Source of the DNA: JAHDHW01 sp965220465
GTDB taxonomy: Bacteria > Bacteroidota > Bacteroidia > Chitinophagales > Saprospiraceae
DNA length: 64,000 nt
Assembly (NCBI GenBank): GCA_965220465.1
Contig: CBDCPZ010000020.1
Span: 186,001-250,000, forward strand
Direction: 5' to 3'
Shown here: positions 26,056 to 35,836 of the stretch, in pieces
How the letters are laid out: every line of letters starts with the position of its first letter
Numbering within the stretch: position 1 is the first letter of the stretch
Notes under the pieces: generated by a model
What the model saw: the letters and a program-made list of their open reading frames with translations, nothing else
Told to the model about the DNA's origin: nothing
Databases searched by the model: none
Made by a program: the position numbers and the translations under genes

Positions 26056-29000
26056 TTATTGTTCAACAGATTTGTTTAATGCTCTGAACTCTTGCTCAAA
26101 GATTTCAAAAGCTGCAAATCTGTTTTTTAATTCTTCTGTATATTCTTTGTCGCCAGCCTGTTCAACAAGTCGAAGCATTTCATTTTTCGCACGCAAGAAG
26201 CCGTCCGCTTCACTTCTAAATCCAAGCATCAAATTTTCAATATCAAGCGATTCAAAGAATCGTAACTGTTGCTCCGTTTCTTTAGCAAGTATTTCTATCT
26301 GAGGTTTTGCATGGTCTTCATAGGCGTCTGCAGCCATGTAAATTCTCACAAAAAAGAGTGTGTTATAATCATAAGGGAAATTAAAGTGCGGGAATGCTTC
26401 AAAATATTTATCCACAAGTTCAACCGCTCTTTTTTTGTCGTTAGCCTGTACCATATTTTGAGCAGTCCTCATGATTAAAGCACGAGAAGACTGAATACTT
26501 GGTCCATAACTATTGTTTACAAACAAATCCTTTTTGTCAAAACCACCCCAAAGAAATTTATTCATCACGTTATTATAAACCGAATCTGTATTAACGCGAC
26601 CATATCCGATCATTCCAAATTGTCGTTCCTGAGGATTTTTAACGGGAATTATTTTCAATGCTAAACCCTCTAATTGCATATAATCTTGCAGCCCTGTTAG
26701 CGATTCAGGTCGGCAGGTTACTGCAAAATAAACTGGGCGTTCGAAAACATTGGACGCAATAATATCCAATATTGCGATATCGCCTTTCAGCAACCACTGT
26801 CCTTTACTTTTTGGAATTTCAAAATCCATACGATCAACAATATTTGCAGTATCTGCAATGCCAACTGTTCCATTTGAAAGCACTTGTTGTTTGTTAACCG
26901 GTATATAAAGTTTATTGGATAACAGGTAGCTTTCGAGTGAGCGGCCTCCCGAAAGAGGAACCGGATGATCTTCGCCAATAAATTTTATTGCGGATTGCAG
27001 ATTCACTGCATCAGTATTTCCTGAAGGATTGATAGGTATTTGAATCCGTTTTGAACCGCGATACGCTTCAGGAGTAATGGTCATTTTTATAGCCGGAGAG
27101 TCGTTTGTCTTTCTGCGCAATTGATCAATATACCAATCAACAGCAATGAGACTAAGGTTAACCACTCGAACATCTGTACGGATTCCTTCGACTTCTTGTG
27201 CGTACCAAAGCGGATAAGTATCATTATCTCCGTATGTGAAAACGATAGAATTTGGAGCGCAGGAGTTGAGGAAATTGCTGGCATAATCCCTTGCGCCGTA
27301 TTGATAATTTCGAGATTGATCATCGAAGTTTTGAGTTCCCATCAAAATAGGAGCGATCATGACCAAAGCTATCGCAATGGGAGCTGCCGCCTTGTTTATA
27401 CGGCTTCTCAACATTGAGAATAAAGCTAGCACAGCCATGCCAATCCAAATGCAGTAAGTGAAAATTGAACCAGCTAAAACATAGTCTCTTTCTCTCGGTT
27501 CATTTGGAGGTTGATTGGAATAAACAATAATGCCTATGCCTGTTATTATAAATAAAGCAAGCAATCCGAAGGCATCATTTGGCCGCCTTTTAAAATGGAA
27601 AAACAACCCGATCAAGCCAAAAATAAATGGGAGGAGGTAGTATTTATTTCGAGCTTCTTCATTTTTAATGGTATCCGGAAGTTCATTTTGATTGTATAGC
27701 ATTGCATTGTCAAGTGGTTTAATTCCTGACATCCAATTGCCACTTTTAGGATCCCAGGGATAAAAGCCTTGTTCTGCGTTTTGCCTTCCGGCAAAATTCC
27801 ACATAAAGTAGCGCCAATACATCCACTTGATCTGATATTTAAAAAAGAAGCTAAAATTATCAGCTTGGGTGGGGGGCCCTTTGTGACCCATCCAAAGTTC
27901 ATAAAGTTGTTTTCTTGCAGGATCGGCGTGGCTCATTCGAGGGAAAAACATTTCCCCATCTGGGTCAAAGATGTAAGAATTTTTTTTATCAACAACTTCG
28001 TATTTGTCGCCAACCTGCCCGTAACGATCTTCCGATTCTGTATCAATTACCTTGGTATCAAAAGATGGACCTTTTAATAAAGGCCGTTCGCCATATTGTT
28101 CACGGTTCAGATACGGAATTAAACGCAGTGGATCACTTGGATTGTTCATGTTTATGGGCGTATTGGCATTAGCCCTGATAAGAACGATCCCAATAGTTGA
28201 AAAACTTGCAGTAACTAAAAATGCACAAACGACTATGTTTTGAATGAGTGAATTCCGGTTTTTATGAGCATAATACATTCCAAAGGCGAGAATGCCTCCT
28301 ACAATTAAAATCAAAGGAAAAACGCCTGATTGAAAAGGCATTCCAAATGAATTTACCATAAGTAATTCTAGTGCTGCCCATAATTTCGGAATCCCTAAAA
28401 TGATAAAAAACTGTATAAAAGCTATTGCTACAACGCCAATGACAGCAGCTGCAGTCATTCCAAGGAAGGTATGGTTTTTATATTTTTTAAAATAGTAAAA
28501 CATGGCCAATGCCGGGAAAGTAAGTATACTTAAGAGGTGAACGCCCGTTGAAAGCCCTGCAGCAAAAACGGCAAAAATAAGCCATCGGTCGGTTTGTGGC
28601 TCGTTTGGGAGATTGTACCATTTCATCATCGCCCAAAGTGTCAAAGCAGTAAAGAAAGTTGACATGGCATAAACCTCTCCTTCAACAGCCGAAAACCAGA
28701 TAGAAGTAGCAAATGCAGTGGCTAGTCCGGCAACGGCTCCTGATCCCAACAACGCAATGCTTTCCGAATTATCAGCTTCATTGTCTCGCCCAACTAATGC
28801 TAATTTCCCCAAAATAACAGTTACCCAACAAACAAGCGTCGCAGTCAAAGCAGCACAGGTGCCGGACAAGAGGTTTACGGCAAAAGCGATATCTGCCGGA
28901 TCATCTGAAACGATTTCAGCAACGAAAGTAAACATCCTGCCAATAATTAGAAATAAAGGGGCTCCCGGAGGGTGAACAACCTGAAATTTATATGCTCCGG

Positions 29001-29121
29001 TGATGAATTCTCCGCAATCCCACAAACTTCCGGTTCGTTCAACGGAAAAGAAATAGACAACCATTGCAATCGCAAAAACTGTCCAGCCCACAATATTATT
29101 GAGTCTCTTAAAATTATTCAT
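26056..29121 (-). CDS. DUF2723 polytopic membrane protein (glycosyltransferase-like)
   Basis: The 1021-residue protein has about eleven membrane helices in the first 600 residues and a soluble C-terminal half. The first loop carries GSLWDCGEFITGAYKFQVVH and PPGAPLFLIIGR, the DUF2723 hallmark, which resembles the first loop of protein O-mannosyltransferase-type GT-C enzymes. NQPPNEPRERDYV and the TYGDNDTYPLWYAQEVEGIR block are also family features. It is widespread in Bacteroidota and probably glycosylates an exported substrate from a lipid-linked sugar. The acceptor is unknown. Confidence 0.92.
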   Translation of the reverse strand: MNNFKRLNNIVGWTVFAIAMVVYFFSVERTGSLWDCGEFITGAYKFQVVHPPGAPLFLIIGRMFTFVAEIVSDDPADIAFAVNLLSGTCAALTATLVCWVTVILGKLALVGRDNEADNSESIALLGSGAVAGLATAFATSIWFSAVEGEVYAMSTFFTALTLWAMMKWYNLPNEPQTDRWLIFAVFAAGLSTGVHLLSILTFPALAMFYYFKKYKNHTFLGMTAAAVIGVVAIAFIQFFIILGIPKLWAALELLMVNSFGMPFQSGVFPLILIVGGILAFGMYYAHKNRNSLIQNIVVCAFLVTASFSTIGIVLIRANANTPINMNNPSDPLRLIPYLNREQYGERPLLKGPSFDTKVIDTESEDRYGQVGDKYEVVDKKNSYIFDPDGEMFFPRMSHADPARKQLYELWMGHKGPPTQADNFSFFFKYQIKWMYWRYFMWNFAGRQNAEQGFYPWDPKSGNWMSGIKPLDNAMLYNQNELPDTIKNEEARNKYYLLPFIFGLIGLFFHFKRRPNDAFGLLALFIITGIGIIVYSNQPPNEPRERDYVLAGSIFTYCIWIGMAVLALFSMLRSRINKAAAPIAIALVMIAPILMGTQNFDDQSRNYQYGARDYASNFLNSCAPNSIVFTYGDNDTYPLWYAQEVEGIRTDVRVVNLSLIAVDWYIDQLRRKTNDSPAIKMTITPEAYRGSKRIQIPINPSGNTDAVNLQSAIKFIGEDHPVPLSGGRSLESYLLSNKLYIPVNKQQVLSNGTVGIADTANIVDRMDFEIPKSKGQWLLKGDIAILDIIASNVFERPVYFAVTCRPESLTGLQDYMQLEGLALKIIPVKNPQERQFGMIGYGRVNTDSVYNNVMNKFLWGGFDKKDLFVNNSYGPSIQSSRALIMRTAQNMVQANDKKRAVELVDKYFEAFPHFNFPYDYNTLFFVRIYMAADAYEDHAKPQIEILAKETEQQLRFFESLDIENLMLGFRSEADGFLRAKNEMLRLVEQAGDKEYTEELKNRFAAFEIFEQEFRALNKSVEQ

Positions 29122-29261
29122 TGAATGAATTAGGTATATTTTTTATAAAAATCTTTTTCAACAACAGTCGAAATCCAAACTGCAAATGTAATAAAATATT
29201 GCTAAGAATAGGCTATATAAAGCACAGCCGGAGGCTAATAAAAAACAAAAGCCTCGTCAGT

Positions 29262-30458
29262 TTACCAAGGTATAAATTCTACAATCATATTTTCTTTAAG
29301 TTCTGTACTATCAGCAGGGTGAACAGCGATACCGTCAGATCCAATCATTGCTGCGATGTCACCGCTTCCGTTGTACGAATTGGTTTCTAAAAAAGTTTTT
29401 CCATTTTGATTGACAACCCTACAAGGAAAATACTCGGTGAAGTTGCTTCTCTTCGGATGTGTTGCCAGAAACGGAAGAAACAAATTTTGAGGCTTCGGCA
29501 GTCCCATTATTGCTCTTATATACGGCTCTACAAATACTCTAAATCCAACCTGACAAGACATCGGATTGCCTGGTAGTCCAAAAACTACAGGTCCATTTTC
29601 TTTTTTTCCAAACCAAAAAGGTTTTCCTGGTTTAATTTGAATTTTATGAAAAATATTCTTCACTTGGTTTGAAAGTAAAACCTCCGGTACAAAGTCAGCA
29701 TCTCCCATCGAAACACCTCCGGAGAGTATGAGAATGTCAGATTCTAATCCTTTTTTAACCGCTTCCATTAATTGAGCCTTGTCGTCAGGAACCAGCAGTT
29801 TATATTGCAATTCGATGTTGTATTTTTTTAATAAAATTTGAAGCGCATAAGAATTGGAATCTCTGATTTGATGCGGTAAAATAGGGCCATCCGGAGGAAG
29901 TACTTCGGAACCTGTTGAAATGATGGACACTTTTGGAAGTTGTGCAACCTTTATTCGTGTTTTTCCGGTGACGGCTAAAATGCTAATTATTGCAGCATTA
30001 CAAATTTGCCCTTTTTTTGCTAATACCTCACCTGCATTTTTGTCTTCACCTCGCAAAGCAATATTCCACCATTTTTCAAGATTTCCATTTACATCAAAAG
30101 AAACAATATCGCCTTCCTGTTTTGACAATTCTACTTTAATTATGGCATTCGCTTCAAGAGGAACTGCGGCTCCAGTCATGATTTTCAAACATTCTCCTTT
30201 TCCGATTTTATGTTTAGGGACACTTCCGGCATGGAGTTCTTCAATCAGCTTAAATTGTCGAATATTGTGATCATTCCAATCTGAAACTTTCAAAGCAAAT
30301 CCATCCATGGTTGCACGATTGAAGGGTGGATAATCGCGATCAGCGGTGATGTCTTCAGCAAGAACCCGATTGTATGCTTCGTGAATACCTACAATTTCTG
30401 ATTCAAGCCCGGCAGCTTGTTCTAAAATCAATGCTAAGGCTTCGTCTATTGTTTTCAT
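29262..30458 (-). CDS. moeA: Molybdopterin molybdotransferase MoeA
   Basis: The 398-residue protein has the MoeA order: an N-terminal domain with ADRDYPPFNRATMDGFA, and the MoCF-binding domain with STGSEVLPPDGPI, ILSGGVSMGDADFVPEVL and GKPFWFGKKENGPVVFGLPGNPMS (in parts). It inserts molybdate into adenylylated molybdopterin in the cytosol. No other moa/mob gene is in the window, so it is isolated here. It is divergent from the DUF4834 gene across 86 bp. Confidence 0.96.
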   Translation of the reverse strand: MKTIDEALALILEQAAGLESEIVGIHEAYNRVLAEDITADRDYPPFNRATMDGFALKVSDWNDHNIRQFKLIEELHAGSVPKHKIGKGECLKIMTGAAVPLEANAIIKVELSKQEGDIVSFDVNGNLEKWWNIALRGEDKNAGEVLAKKGQICNAAIISILAVTGKTRIKVAQLPKVSIISTGSEVLPPDGPILPHQIRDSNSYALQILLKKYNIELQYKLLVPDDKAQLMEAVKKGLESDILILSGGVSMGDADFVPEVLLSNQVKNIFHKIQIKPGKPFWFGKKENGPVVFGLPGNPMSCQVGFRVFVEPYIRAIMGLPKPQNLFLPFLATHPKRSNFTEYFPCRVVNQNGKTFLETNSYNGSGDIAAMIGSDGIAVHPADSTELKENMIVEFIPW

Positions 30459-30520
30459 TAAAAATAAATTCTTTTTAGTAGCTGATAGAACAGAAACAAG
30501 TGATTTTCTTTATTAAAACT

Positions 30521-30528
30521 TACCTTTG
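30521..30528 (+). promoter_or_regulatory. Candidate -7 element for the DUF4834/RluA/thiL unit
   Basis: TACCTTTG matches TAnnTTTG and is followed by GCAAA; the predicted transcript start would be about 10 nt before the ATG at 30545. The -33 position lacks a clear TTG. Confidence 0.45.
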
Positions 30529-30544
30529 CAAAAAATCTAAAGTC

Positions 30545-30712
30545 ATGTTTAAGATATTAACTATCGGCGTTTTAATTTATTTGCTTTACCGGGTAGTGAT
30601 TTCCCCAAAGGCAATTAATTTACCGGAAGATGGCATCAAAATAAACAAGAAAAATGAAGACCCCAAAAATTCTGACGACGGGGATTTTATCGATTATGAA
30701 GAAATTGATTAA
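30545..30712 (+). CDS. DUF4834-family small membrane protein
   Basis: The ATG at 30545 gives 55 residues: one N-terminal transmembrane helix (FKILTIGVLIYLLYRVVISP) and a polar, acidic tail ending DGDFIDYEEID. This matches the small Bacteroidota DUF4834 family, often encoded near RNA-modification or metabolic genes. Its function is not known. It is followed after 27 bp by the pseudouridine synthase gene and probably cotranscribed with it. Confidence 0.75.
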   Translation: MFKILTIGVLIYLLYRVVISPKAINLPEDGIKINKKNEDPKNSDDGDFIDYEEID

Positions 30713-30739
30713 CCATCTCACCTCTGAAAAATTCATTTA

Positions 30740-31402
30740 ATGGATATTGGATCATTAATTATTTATAAAAACAACCAGCTTATTGCGTTCAATAAACCGG
30801 CAACTTTAACAGTCCAAAGTGATAAAACCGGCGATAAGGCTTTAGTTGACATTGCTGAAATATATTGCAAATCAAGGCTATCATTGATCCACCGGCTTGA
30901 CCGGCCAGCCAGCGGGATTGTGTTATTTGCTAAAACCAAAAATGCAACAAAAGCGATAAACGCTCAATTTCAGGAACGCAATATTAATAAAAAATACCTC
31001 GCTGTGGTTAAAAATAAACCAGCGAAATCATCTGGGAATCTTGTTCACTTTTTAAGGAAAAACGAGAAAGATAATCGAACTTCTGCCTTTGAAAAGGAAG
31101 TAGCGTATAGCAAAAAAGCAGAACTGAGCTACAAGATTATCGGAAGTATCGAAAATTATCATCTTCTTGAAATAGACTTAATCACTGGACGTCATCATCA
31201 GATTCGAAGCCAATTGTCAGCGATTGGATGCCCGATTAAAGGGGATGTGAAATATGGTTTTCGACGAGGAAATAAAGACCGGTCCATACATTTACATGCC
31301 TGGAAATTAGCATTTAGTCATCCCGTTACAAAAGAGCGAGTTGAACTTGTTGCAGAATTACCGGATGAAAGTGTTTGGAAAGCATTCGGGGAAATAAAAT
31401 AA
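30740..31402 (+). CDS. RluA-family pseudouridine synthase
   Basis: The 220-residue protein has the RluA catalytic motif LIHRLDRPASGIVLFAKT with Asp54 as nucleophile, and LLEIDLITGRHHQIRSQLS. There is no N-terminal S4 domain, so it is a short form. It isomerises a uridine in rRNA or tRNA; the exact position cannot be told from sequence. It sits between the DUF4834 gene and thiL. Confidence 0.9.
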   Translation: MDIGSLIIYKNNQLIAFNKPATLTVQSDKTGDKALVDIAEIYCKSRLSLIHRLDRPASGIVLFAKTKNATKAINAQFQERNINKKYLAVVKNKPAKSSGNLVHFLRKNEKDNRTSAFEKEVAYSKKAELSYKIIGSIENYHLLEIDLITGRHHQIRSQLSAIGCPIKGDVKYGFRRGNKDRSIHLHAWKLAFSHPVTKERVELVAELPDESVWKAFGEIK

Positions 31403-31464
31403 TTTAAACCCTGATTTTTACATTACCAAAATAACTATTTTTTAAAAAACGACCTTTAAAATAA

Positions 31465-32517
31465 ATGGCAAAAGATAACTTAAAACGAACAGATGTCAAT
31501 GAATTGGGGGAATTTGGATTGATCAATCATCTAACCGAAAAACACAAATTGGCTAATCCGTCCTCCATAAAAGGAGTAGGAGACGATGCCGCCGTGATTG
31601 AAAATAAGGATTTCCTTACCGTAGTTTCGACGGATATGCTGGTTGAAGGGATTCATTTTGATTTGATGTACACCCCTTTGAAGCATTTGGGATATAAAGC
31701 AGTGGTTGTCAATCTTTCAGATATTTACGCGATGAATGCAACGCCCAAGCAGATCGTCGTTTCAATAGCATTTTCGAATCGATTTTCAGTGGAGGCATTG
31801 GCAGAAATCTACGAAGGAATTTATGCTGCCTGTGATTTTTATGGAGTTGATTTGGTCGGGGGAGATACGACTTCATCTCCTAAAGGGATCACCATCAGCG
31901 TGACAGCAATTGGCCAGGGGGAGAAAGAGAAACTAACTTATCGAAATACAGCAAAAGCAGGGGATCTTTTGTGTGTTACCGGAAATCTGGGAGCCGCGTA
32001 TTTAGGTTTGCAATTGTTAGAAAGAGAAAAGCAAATTTATCTCGCCAATCCTGGTGTCAAACCAGACCTTGAAGAACAAAACTATATCGTTGGCCGCCAG
32101 CTTAAACCAGAAGCCAGAAAAGATATGTTTGAGCTTTTTGCAAAACAGGAACTTGTCCCAACGGCGATGATCGATATCTCCGACGGCCTGGCTTCAGAGA
32201 TATTTCATATTTGTAAACAATCGGGTGTCGGAGCTTTTGTAGAAGAAAGCGGCGTGCCGATTCATCCTGATGCTCAACTATTGGCGATCAAATTCAAATT
32301 AGATCCGATTACCTGCGCTTTGAGTGGCGGGGAGGATTATGAATTATTGTTTACGATTGATCCAAGTGATGTTGAAAAAATAAAATATTTGCCCGATATC
32401 TACATTATGGGAGAAATAACCAATGCTTCCGAAGGAATAAAATTGCATACCAAAGGAGGGAATATCCACGATATCAAAGCACAAGGCTGGAAACATTTCG
32501 GAAATTCAGAAGAATAG
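31465..32517 (+). CDS. thiL: Thiamine-monophosphate kinase
   Basis: The 350-residue protein begins with the ThiL N-terminal motif GEFGLINHLTEKH and has SSIKGVGDDAAVI, VVSTDMLVEGIHF, NLSDIYAMNATPKQI and DLVGGDTTSSPKG, all magnesium/ATP or substrate-binding blocks of the AIRS/ThiL fold. ISDGLASEIFHIC and LSGGEDYELLFT complete it. It phosphorylates TMP to thiamine diphosphate. No other thi gene is adjacent. The 3' end is followed by a dispersed repeat before convergent trmB. Confidence 0.96.
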   Translation: MAKDNLKRTDVNELGEFGLINHLTEKHKLANPSSIKGVGDDAAVIENKDFLTVVSTDMLVEGIHFDLMYTPLKHLGYKAVVVNLSDIYAMNATPKQIVVSIAFSNRFSVEALAEIYEGIYAACDFYGVDLVGGDTTSSPKGITISVTAIGQGEKEKLTYRNTAKAGDLLCVTGNLGAAYLGLQLLEREKQIYLANPGVKPDLEEQNYIVGRQLKPEARKDMFELFAKQELVPTAMIDISDGLASEIFHICKQSGVGAFVEESGVPIHPDAQLLAIKFKLDPITCALSGGEDYELLFTIDPSDVEKIKYLPDIYIMGEITNASEGIKLHTKGGNIHDIKAQGWKHFGNSEE

Positions 32518-32556
32518 AAAGTTAAGTAGTTAGAAGGTCAGTAAAAGCTACAAACC

Positions 32557-32578
32557 TCAAATCAGGAACTTTAAACTA
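32557..32578 (+). repeat. Dispersed intergenic element, copy B
   Basis: TCAAATCAGGAACTTTAAAC (32557-32576) matches copy A (minus strand of 13538-13571) and copy C (44383-44404) at most positions. It lies between thiL and trmB, and its edge overlaps the trmB stop codon. Confidence 0.5.
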
Positions 32579-33265
32579 TATCGTAAACTTCACATATTTG
32601 ATCGTCTTTTGAGCTTCAAGATGCATTTTTTCGTAATACGTTTTGATCTCTAATTCTTCGGTCACGAGGTCTTTCGAATAAATGTTATTATCGACATAAA
32701 TCAGCTTGCATTTATTGTCTTCGTTTAACATTTCGAGGGTGAATTCATAAAGTACATCAGAATCTGTTTTCAGGTTTACTGTTCCGTTTGGGTGCAATAT
32801 TTTACGGTATCGGTTGATAAAGGAGGGAGCAGTCAGGCGTCGGTTTTCTTTACCTTTTTTAAGAAAAGGATCAGGGAAAGTAATCCAGATTTCACTCACT
32901 TCGTTTTCAGCAAAAAACAAATCAATTTGTTCAATTCGAGTTCTCAAAAAAGCAGCGTTTGAGAGTTTGGCTTCTATCGCCAAAGAGGCTCCTTTCCAAA
33001 TTCTGGCTCCTTTTACATCAACGCCAATAAAATTGCGATTGGGAAAACGTTCAGCTAATCCTAAAGTATATTCGCCACGGCCACAAGCAAGTTCAAGAAC
33101 GATTGGGTTGTTATTTTTAAAATGATTTTTTGCCCACTGGCCTTTCATCTCAACGGGTTCGCCGTCCTGACCAACGAGCCCCGGATTATTGTGTTCATAG
33201 TTTTCGAAAACATTGGGAAAACTCAGAATTTCGGCGAATTTTTGCAATTTATTTCTACGGCTCAT
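32576..33265 (-). CDS. trmB: tRNA (guanine-N7-)-methyltransferase
   Basis: The 229-residue protein has the SAM-binding motif LELACGRGEYTLGLAERFP, then NFIGVDVKGARIWKGA, and the TrmB-specific ITFPDPFLKKGKENRRLT. It would methylate G46 of tRNA. Its ATG overlaps the stop of the upstream hydrolase by one base (TAATG), indicating translational coupling. Confidence 0.95.
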   Translation of the reverse strand: MSRRNKLQKFAEILSFPNVFENYEHNNPGLVGQDGEPVEMKGQWAKNHFKNNNPIVLELACGRGEYTLGLAERFPNRNFIGVDVKGARIWKGASLAIEAKLSNAAFLRTRIEQIDLFFAENEVSEIWITFPDPFLKKGKENRRLTAPSFINRYRKILHPNGTVNLKTDSDVLYEFTLEMLNEDNKCKLIYVDNNIYSKDLVTEELEIKTYYEKMHLEAQKTIKYVKFTI

Positions 33266-34071
33266 TATTTTATTAGAATATTATCGAGTTGCTCAAAATA
33301 AGATTTAAATTCATCAAGGTTTTTATGGCCTCCTCCTTCAATAGTGAAAAACTGATCTCCCGGTTTTAAAAATTGCTTCAAACCTTTTGCACATTCATAA
33401 GGGACGACAGAATCGGCTGTTCCATGAAAAATAAAAATGGGGTAAGTCACTTTTTGAATATATTGATCATTAGGAAAATCCGGTTTTGATTGAAAAGGAA
33501 AAAACAGAAAAGGGAGTTTAACTTTTTCAACACATTTGATATTTTCAAAAGGAGTTTCTAAAACAAGCATTTTTGCCTCGTTATTTGCGGCAAGATAAGT
33601 CGCCGGACCTGAGCCAAGCGAGCGTCCATAAATGACTATTTGCTGGTGATCAATGCGACTGGAAAGCCATTGGAAAGCCGCTTTTGCATCTTCAAAAATA
33701 TTCCCTTCGCTTGCAATTCCATCGCTTTTTCCATAGCCTCGATAATCGATCATCAAGACATCATATGCCCGGCTGGTAAAGTTTTCAGCGTATTTTCCCC
33801 ATCGACTCAAATTATCCGAATTCCCATGCAGATATAAAATGACCCCTTTTTTTTGTTTATTTGTTTTAAAATAAATCGCGTTTATTTGCTCATTTCCAAT
33901 GGGAATATAAAATTCTTCAAAATCCCCATTAAAGTTAAAAGTATAGTCAGCATGCAACCGATCCGGTTGAAAGACGATCTGTTTTTGAAAGGTGTAAAAT
34001 AGCAAATGCAAAAGGAAATAACTTCCAAGCAGAATCAAAGAAAATCGGGTGATATTTTTTCTTATTTTCAA
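33265..34071 (-). CDS. Membrane-anchored alpha/beta hydrolase
   Basis: The 268-residue protein has one N-terminal helix (about 9-27), then an alpha/beta-hydrolase fold: VILYLHGNSDNLSRWG (oxyanion region), the nucleophile elbow YGRSLGSGPA, the acid in IFHGTADSVVPY, and the His in EGGGHKNLDEF. It resembles ABHD12/13-like 'bem46' hydrolases, esterases or lipases of unknown substrate. It is cotranscribed with trmB. Confidence 0.88.
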   Translation of the reverse strand: MKIRKNITRFSLILLGSYFLLHLLFYTFQKQIVFQPDRLHADYTFNFNGDFEEFYIPIGNEQINAIYFKTNKQKKGVILYLHGNSDNLSRWGKYAENFTSRAYDVLMIDYRGYGKSDGIASEGNIFEDAKAAFQWLSSRIDHQQIVIYGRSLGSGPATYLAANNEAKMLVLETPFENIKCVEKVKLPFLFFPFQSKPDFPNDQYIQKVTYPIFIFHGTADSVVPYECAKGLKQFLKPGDQFFTIEGGGHKNLDEFKSYFEQLDNILIK

Positions 34072-34278
34072 TTTTGGCTAAAGCTTTTTATCTGAAAGAT
34101 GTCGTTTTAAGTAGTTGAGCTAAATTAAACGAAACCATTTTTTAAAGACATTTCAAAATAACGCCAACAAATCCTTTTAGTCAGCTGATTATCATTATTT
34201 CGCAATGTCAAAATGTTTTCATATAATTTTTTAACGCCTGCTTATAAAATAGGGTTTTTTTATCAAAAGGTATTTCAA

Positions 34279-34725
34279 ATGCAAAGAAAAGCATTCCCTT
34301 ACGAAATTAAAAAAGGAACTATCGAAACTGTGGTTCAACTTTCCCGGCAAATGGAAGAATTCACAGATCCGCATGCTGAGGAAGAGTATGTAAAAAGGTT
34401 CAAAGATACGCCACATCTTATTTTAATAGCTTTTGATGCTGGGGTACCTATTGGGTTTAAAGTGGGCTATGAACTGGAAGGGGCTTTTTATAGTTGGATG
34501 GGAGGCGTGCTTTCTGCGTATCGAAAAAAAGGAATTGCCCATCAGTTGGCTATAGAACAAGAATCTTGGGCAAAGCAGCACAACTATCCACACATAACGT
34601 TTAAGACGAGAAACAGCCATCGTGCCATGCTTATGTTTGCCTTAAAAAATGAATTTCAAATTATTGGCTATGAAAAAAGAGAAGATATTTCAGAAAATCG
34701 AATACTTTTGCGCAAATTTTTGTGA
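34279..34725 (+). CDS. GNAT-family N-acetyltransferase
   Basis: From ATG 34279 (MQRKAFPYEIKKGTIETVVQ) the protein has 148 residues; the frame extends 22 codons upstream, but that part looks non-conserved. The acetyl-CoA-binding motif A is GGVLSAYRKKGIAHQLA, with the later block ITFKTRNSHRAMLMFALKNE typical of small GNAT enzymes. The substrate is unknown. It stands alone between divergent and parallel neighbours. Confidence 0.82.
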   Translation: MQRKAFPYEIKKGTIETVVQLSRQMEEFTDPHAEEEYVKRFKDTPHLILIAFDAGVPIGFKVGYELEGAFYSWMGGVLSAYRKKGIAHQLAIEQESWAKQHNYPHITFKTRNSHRAMLMFALKNEFQIIGYEKREDISENRILLRKFL

Positions 34726-34806
34726 GTCGATGAAAAAATTGGATTCACAGTTTTAAACGAAAACGTCCATAAATTAGATCTGTCGGTTTAGCCAAATTAA
34801 AGCTAA

Positions 34807-34835
34807 TTGGCAGAATTAATTAAATGGTATATTTG
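34807..34835 (+). promoter_or_regulatory. Bacteroidota-type promoter for the beta-barrel gene
   Basis: TTG at 34807-34809 and TATATTTG at 34828-34835 are 18 bp apart. The predicted transcript start near 34842 excludes the TTG-initiated longer frame at 34824 and supports ATG 34866. Confidence 0.7.
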
Positions 34836-34865
34836 CCAAAAAAAATCACTTTTAAATATAATTAT

Positions 34866-35762
34866 ATGAATCGTTTTTTTACGCTTTTAGTTTTATTGTT
34901 TGCTTTTACCCAATTGAGCGTTGCTCAGGAAATAGGCTATGGCATCAGGGTTGGGCTTAACTTTAATAAACTCAATGGACCATCTGAAACGGATGTTAAC
35001 GGAAACACCCTGGAGACTTTTAATTTTAATACAGGCTTTCATGTTGGCGGAGTTGTCATTTTTAAATTTACTGATCTTATTGGTTTAAAAACGGGTTTCT
35101 TTTTCTCGCAAAGGGGAATGAAATATAAATACGAAGGAGCATCCTTTCAGTTTTTTAATGAGCAGCCAAGTGGAAATCAGATGAAATCTGAGGGAAACCG
35201 AAAATACCAATTGACCGTTTCCAATTCGTATATTGAATTTCCCATCACAGTTTATTATAAAATTGGGGAACGTTTCGAAGTAAATGGTGGATTTTTGATA
35301 GGAATTTTGGTCAATTCATCAGCAATAGGCGAGTTTGTTTATCAGGGAACATTACCTGGATATTCAGAAGCGATAGATTTTACTCAAAACCTTGATTTTA
35401 ATTATAGAAAAGACTTACCAGCTTCATCAGGAGATATTGATGATAACACGCCGGTGTTCACCTTCAATAAAAATTTAGTTGACTATGTTGAAATTCCAGA
35501 AACCGTTGGAGCTTATTATATGGATTATCCTGAAAAAAGCGGAAATTTTTATAATACTTTTGACCTTGGGCTTACTGCAGGAATTTCATTTTTTGTCAAC
35601 GGAGGTTTATTCATTATGTTTTCCGGTAACTATGGATTAGTTGATGCAACTAATAACTTTTATGATATTTCCAGATATAAGTCAAATGGATTAGAATATA
35701 TTGAGCGAAGTGATAAAGACTTAAATGTTTCTTTTCAGGTTTCTGTCGGATTTAGCTTCTAA
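34866..35762 (+). CDS. PorT/OmpA-like outer membrane beta-barrel protein
   Basis: The ATG at 34866 gives 298 residues with a signal peptide (MNRFFTLLVLLFAFTQLSVA). Alternating amphipathic strands then begin GYGIRVGLNFNKLNG, a pattern of 'outer membrane protein beta-barrel' (PorT-like) families, and the protein ends with the aromatic terminus NVSFQVSVGFSF. It probably sits in the outer membrane. The role is unknown; it is a single gene with its own promoter and a strong downstream hairpin. Confidence 0.82.
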   Translation: MNRFFTLLVLLFAFTQLSVAQEIGYGIRVGLNFNKLNGPSETDVNGNTLETFNFNTGFHVGGVVIFKFTDLIGLKTGFFFSQRGMKYKYEGASFQFFNEQPSGNQMKSEGNRKYQLTVSNSYIEFPITVYYKIGERFEVNGGFLIGILVNSSAIGEFVYQGTLPGYSEAIDFTQNLDFNYRKDLPASSGDIDDNTPVFTFNKNLVDYVEIPETVGAYYMDYPEKSGNFYNTFDLGLTAGISFFVNGGLFIMFSGNYGLVDATNNFYDISRYKSNGLEYIERSDKDLNVSFQVSVGFSF

Positions 35763-35775
35763 GAGATTTTTCAAA

Positions 35776-35816
35776 AGACAAACCCCATTGCTTTAAATAA
35801 GCAATGGGGTTTGTCT
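35776..35816. terminator. Bidirectional terminator between convergent genes
   Basis: Perfect 18-bp arms (35776-35793 and 35799-35816) with loop TAAAT, 13 bp after the beta-barrel stop and 20 bp beyond the stop of the convergent gene. Confidence 0.88.
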
Positions 35817-35836
35817 TACACCTATTTGAAAGCGAA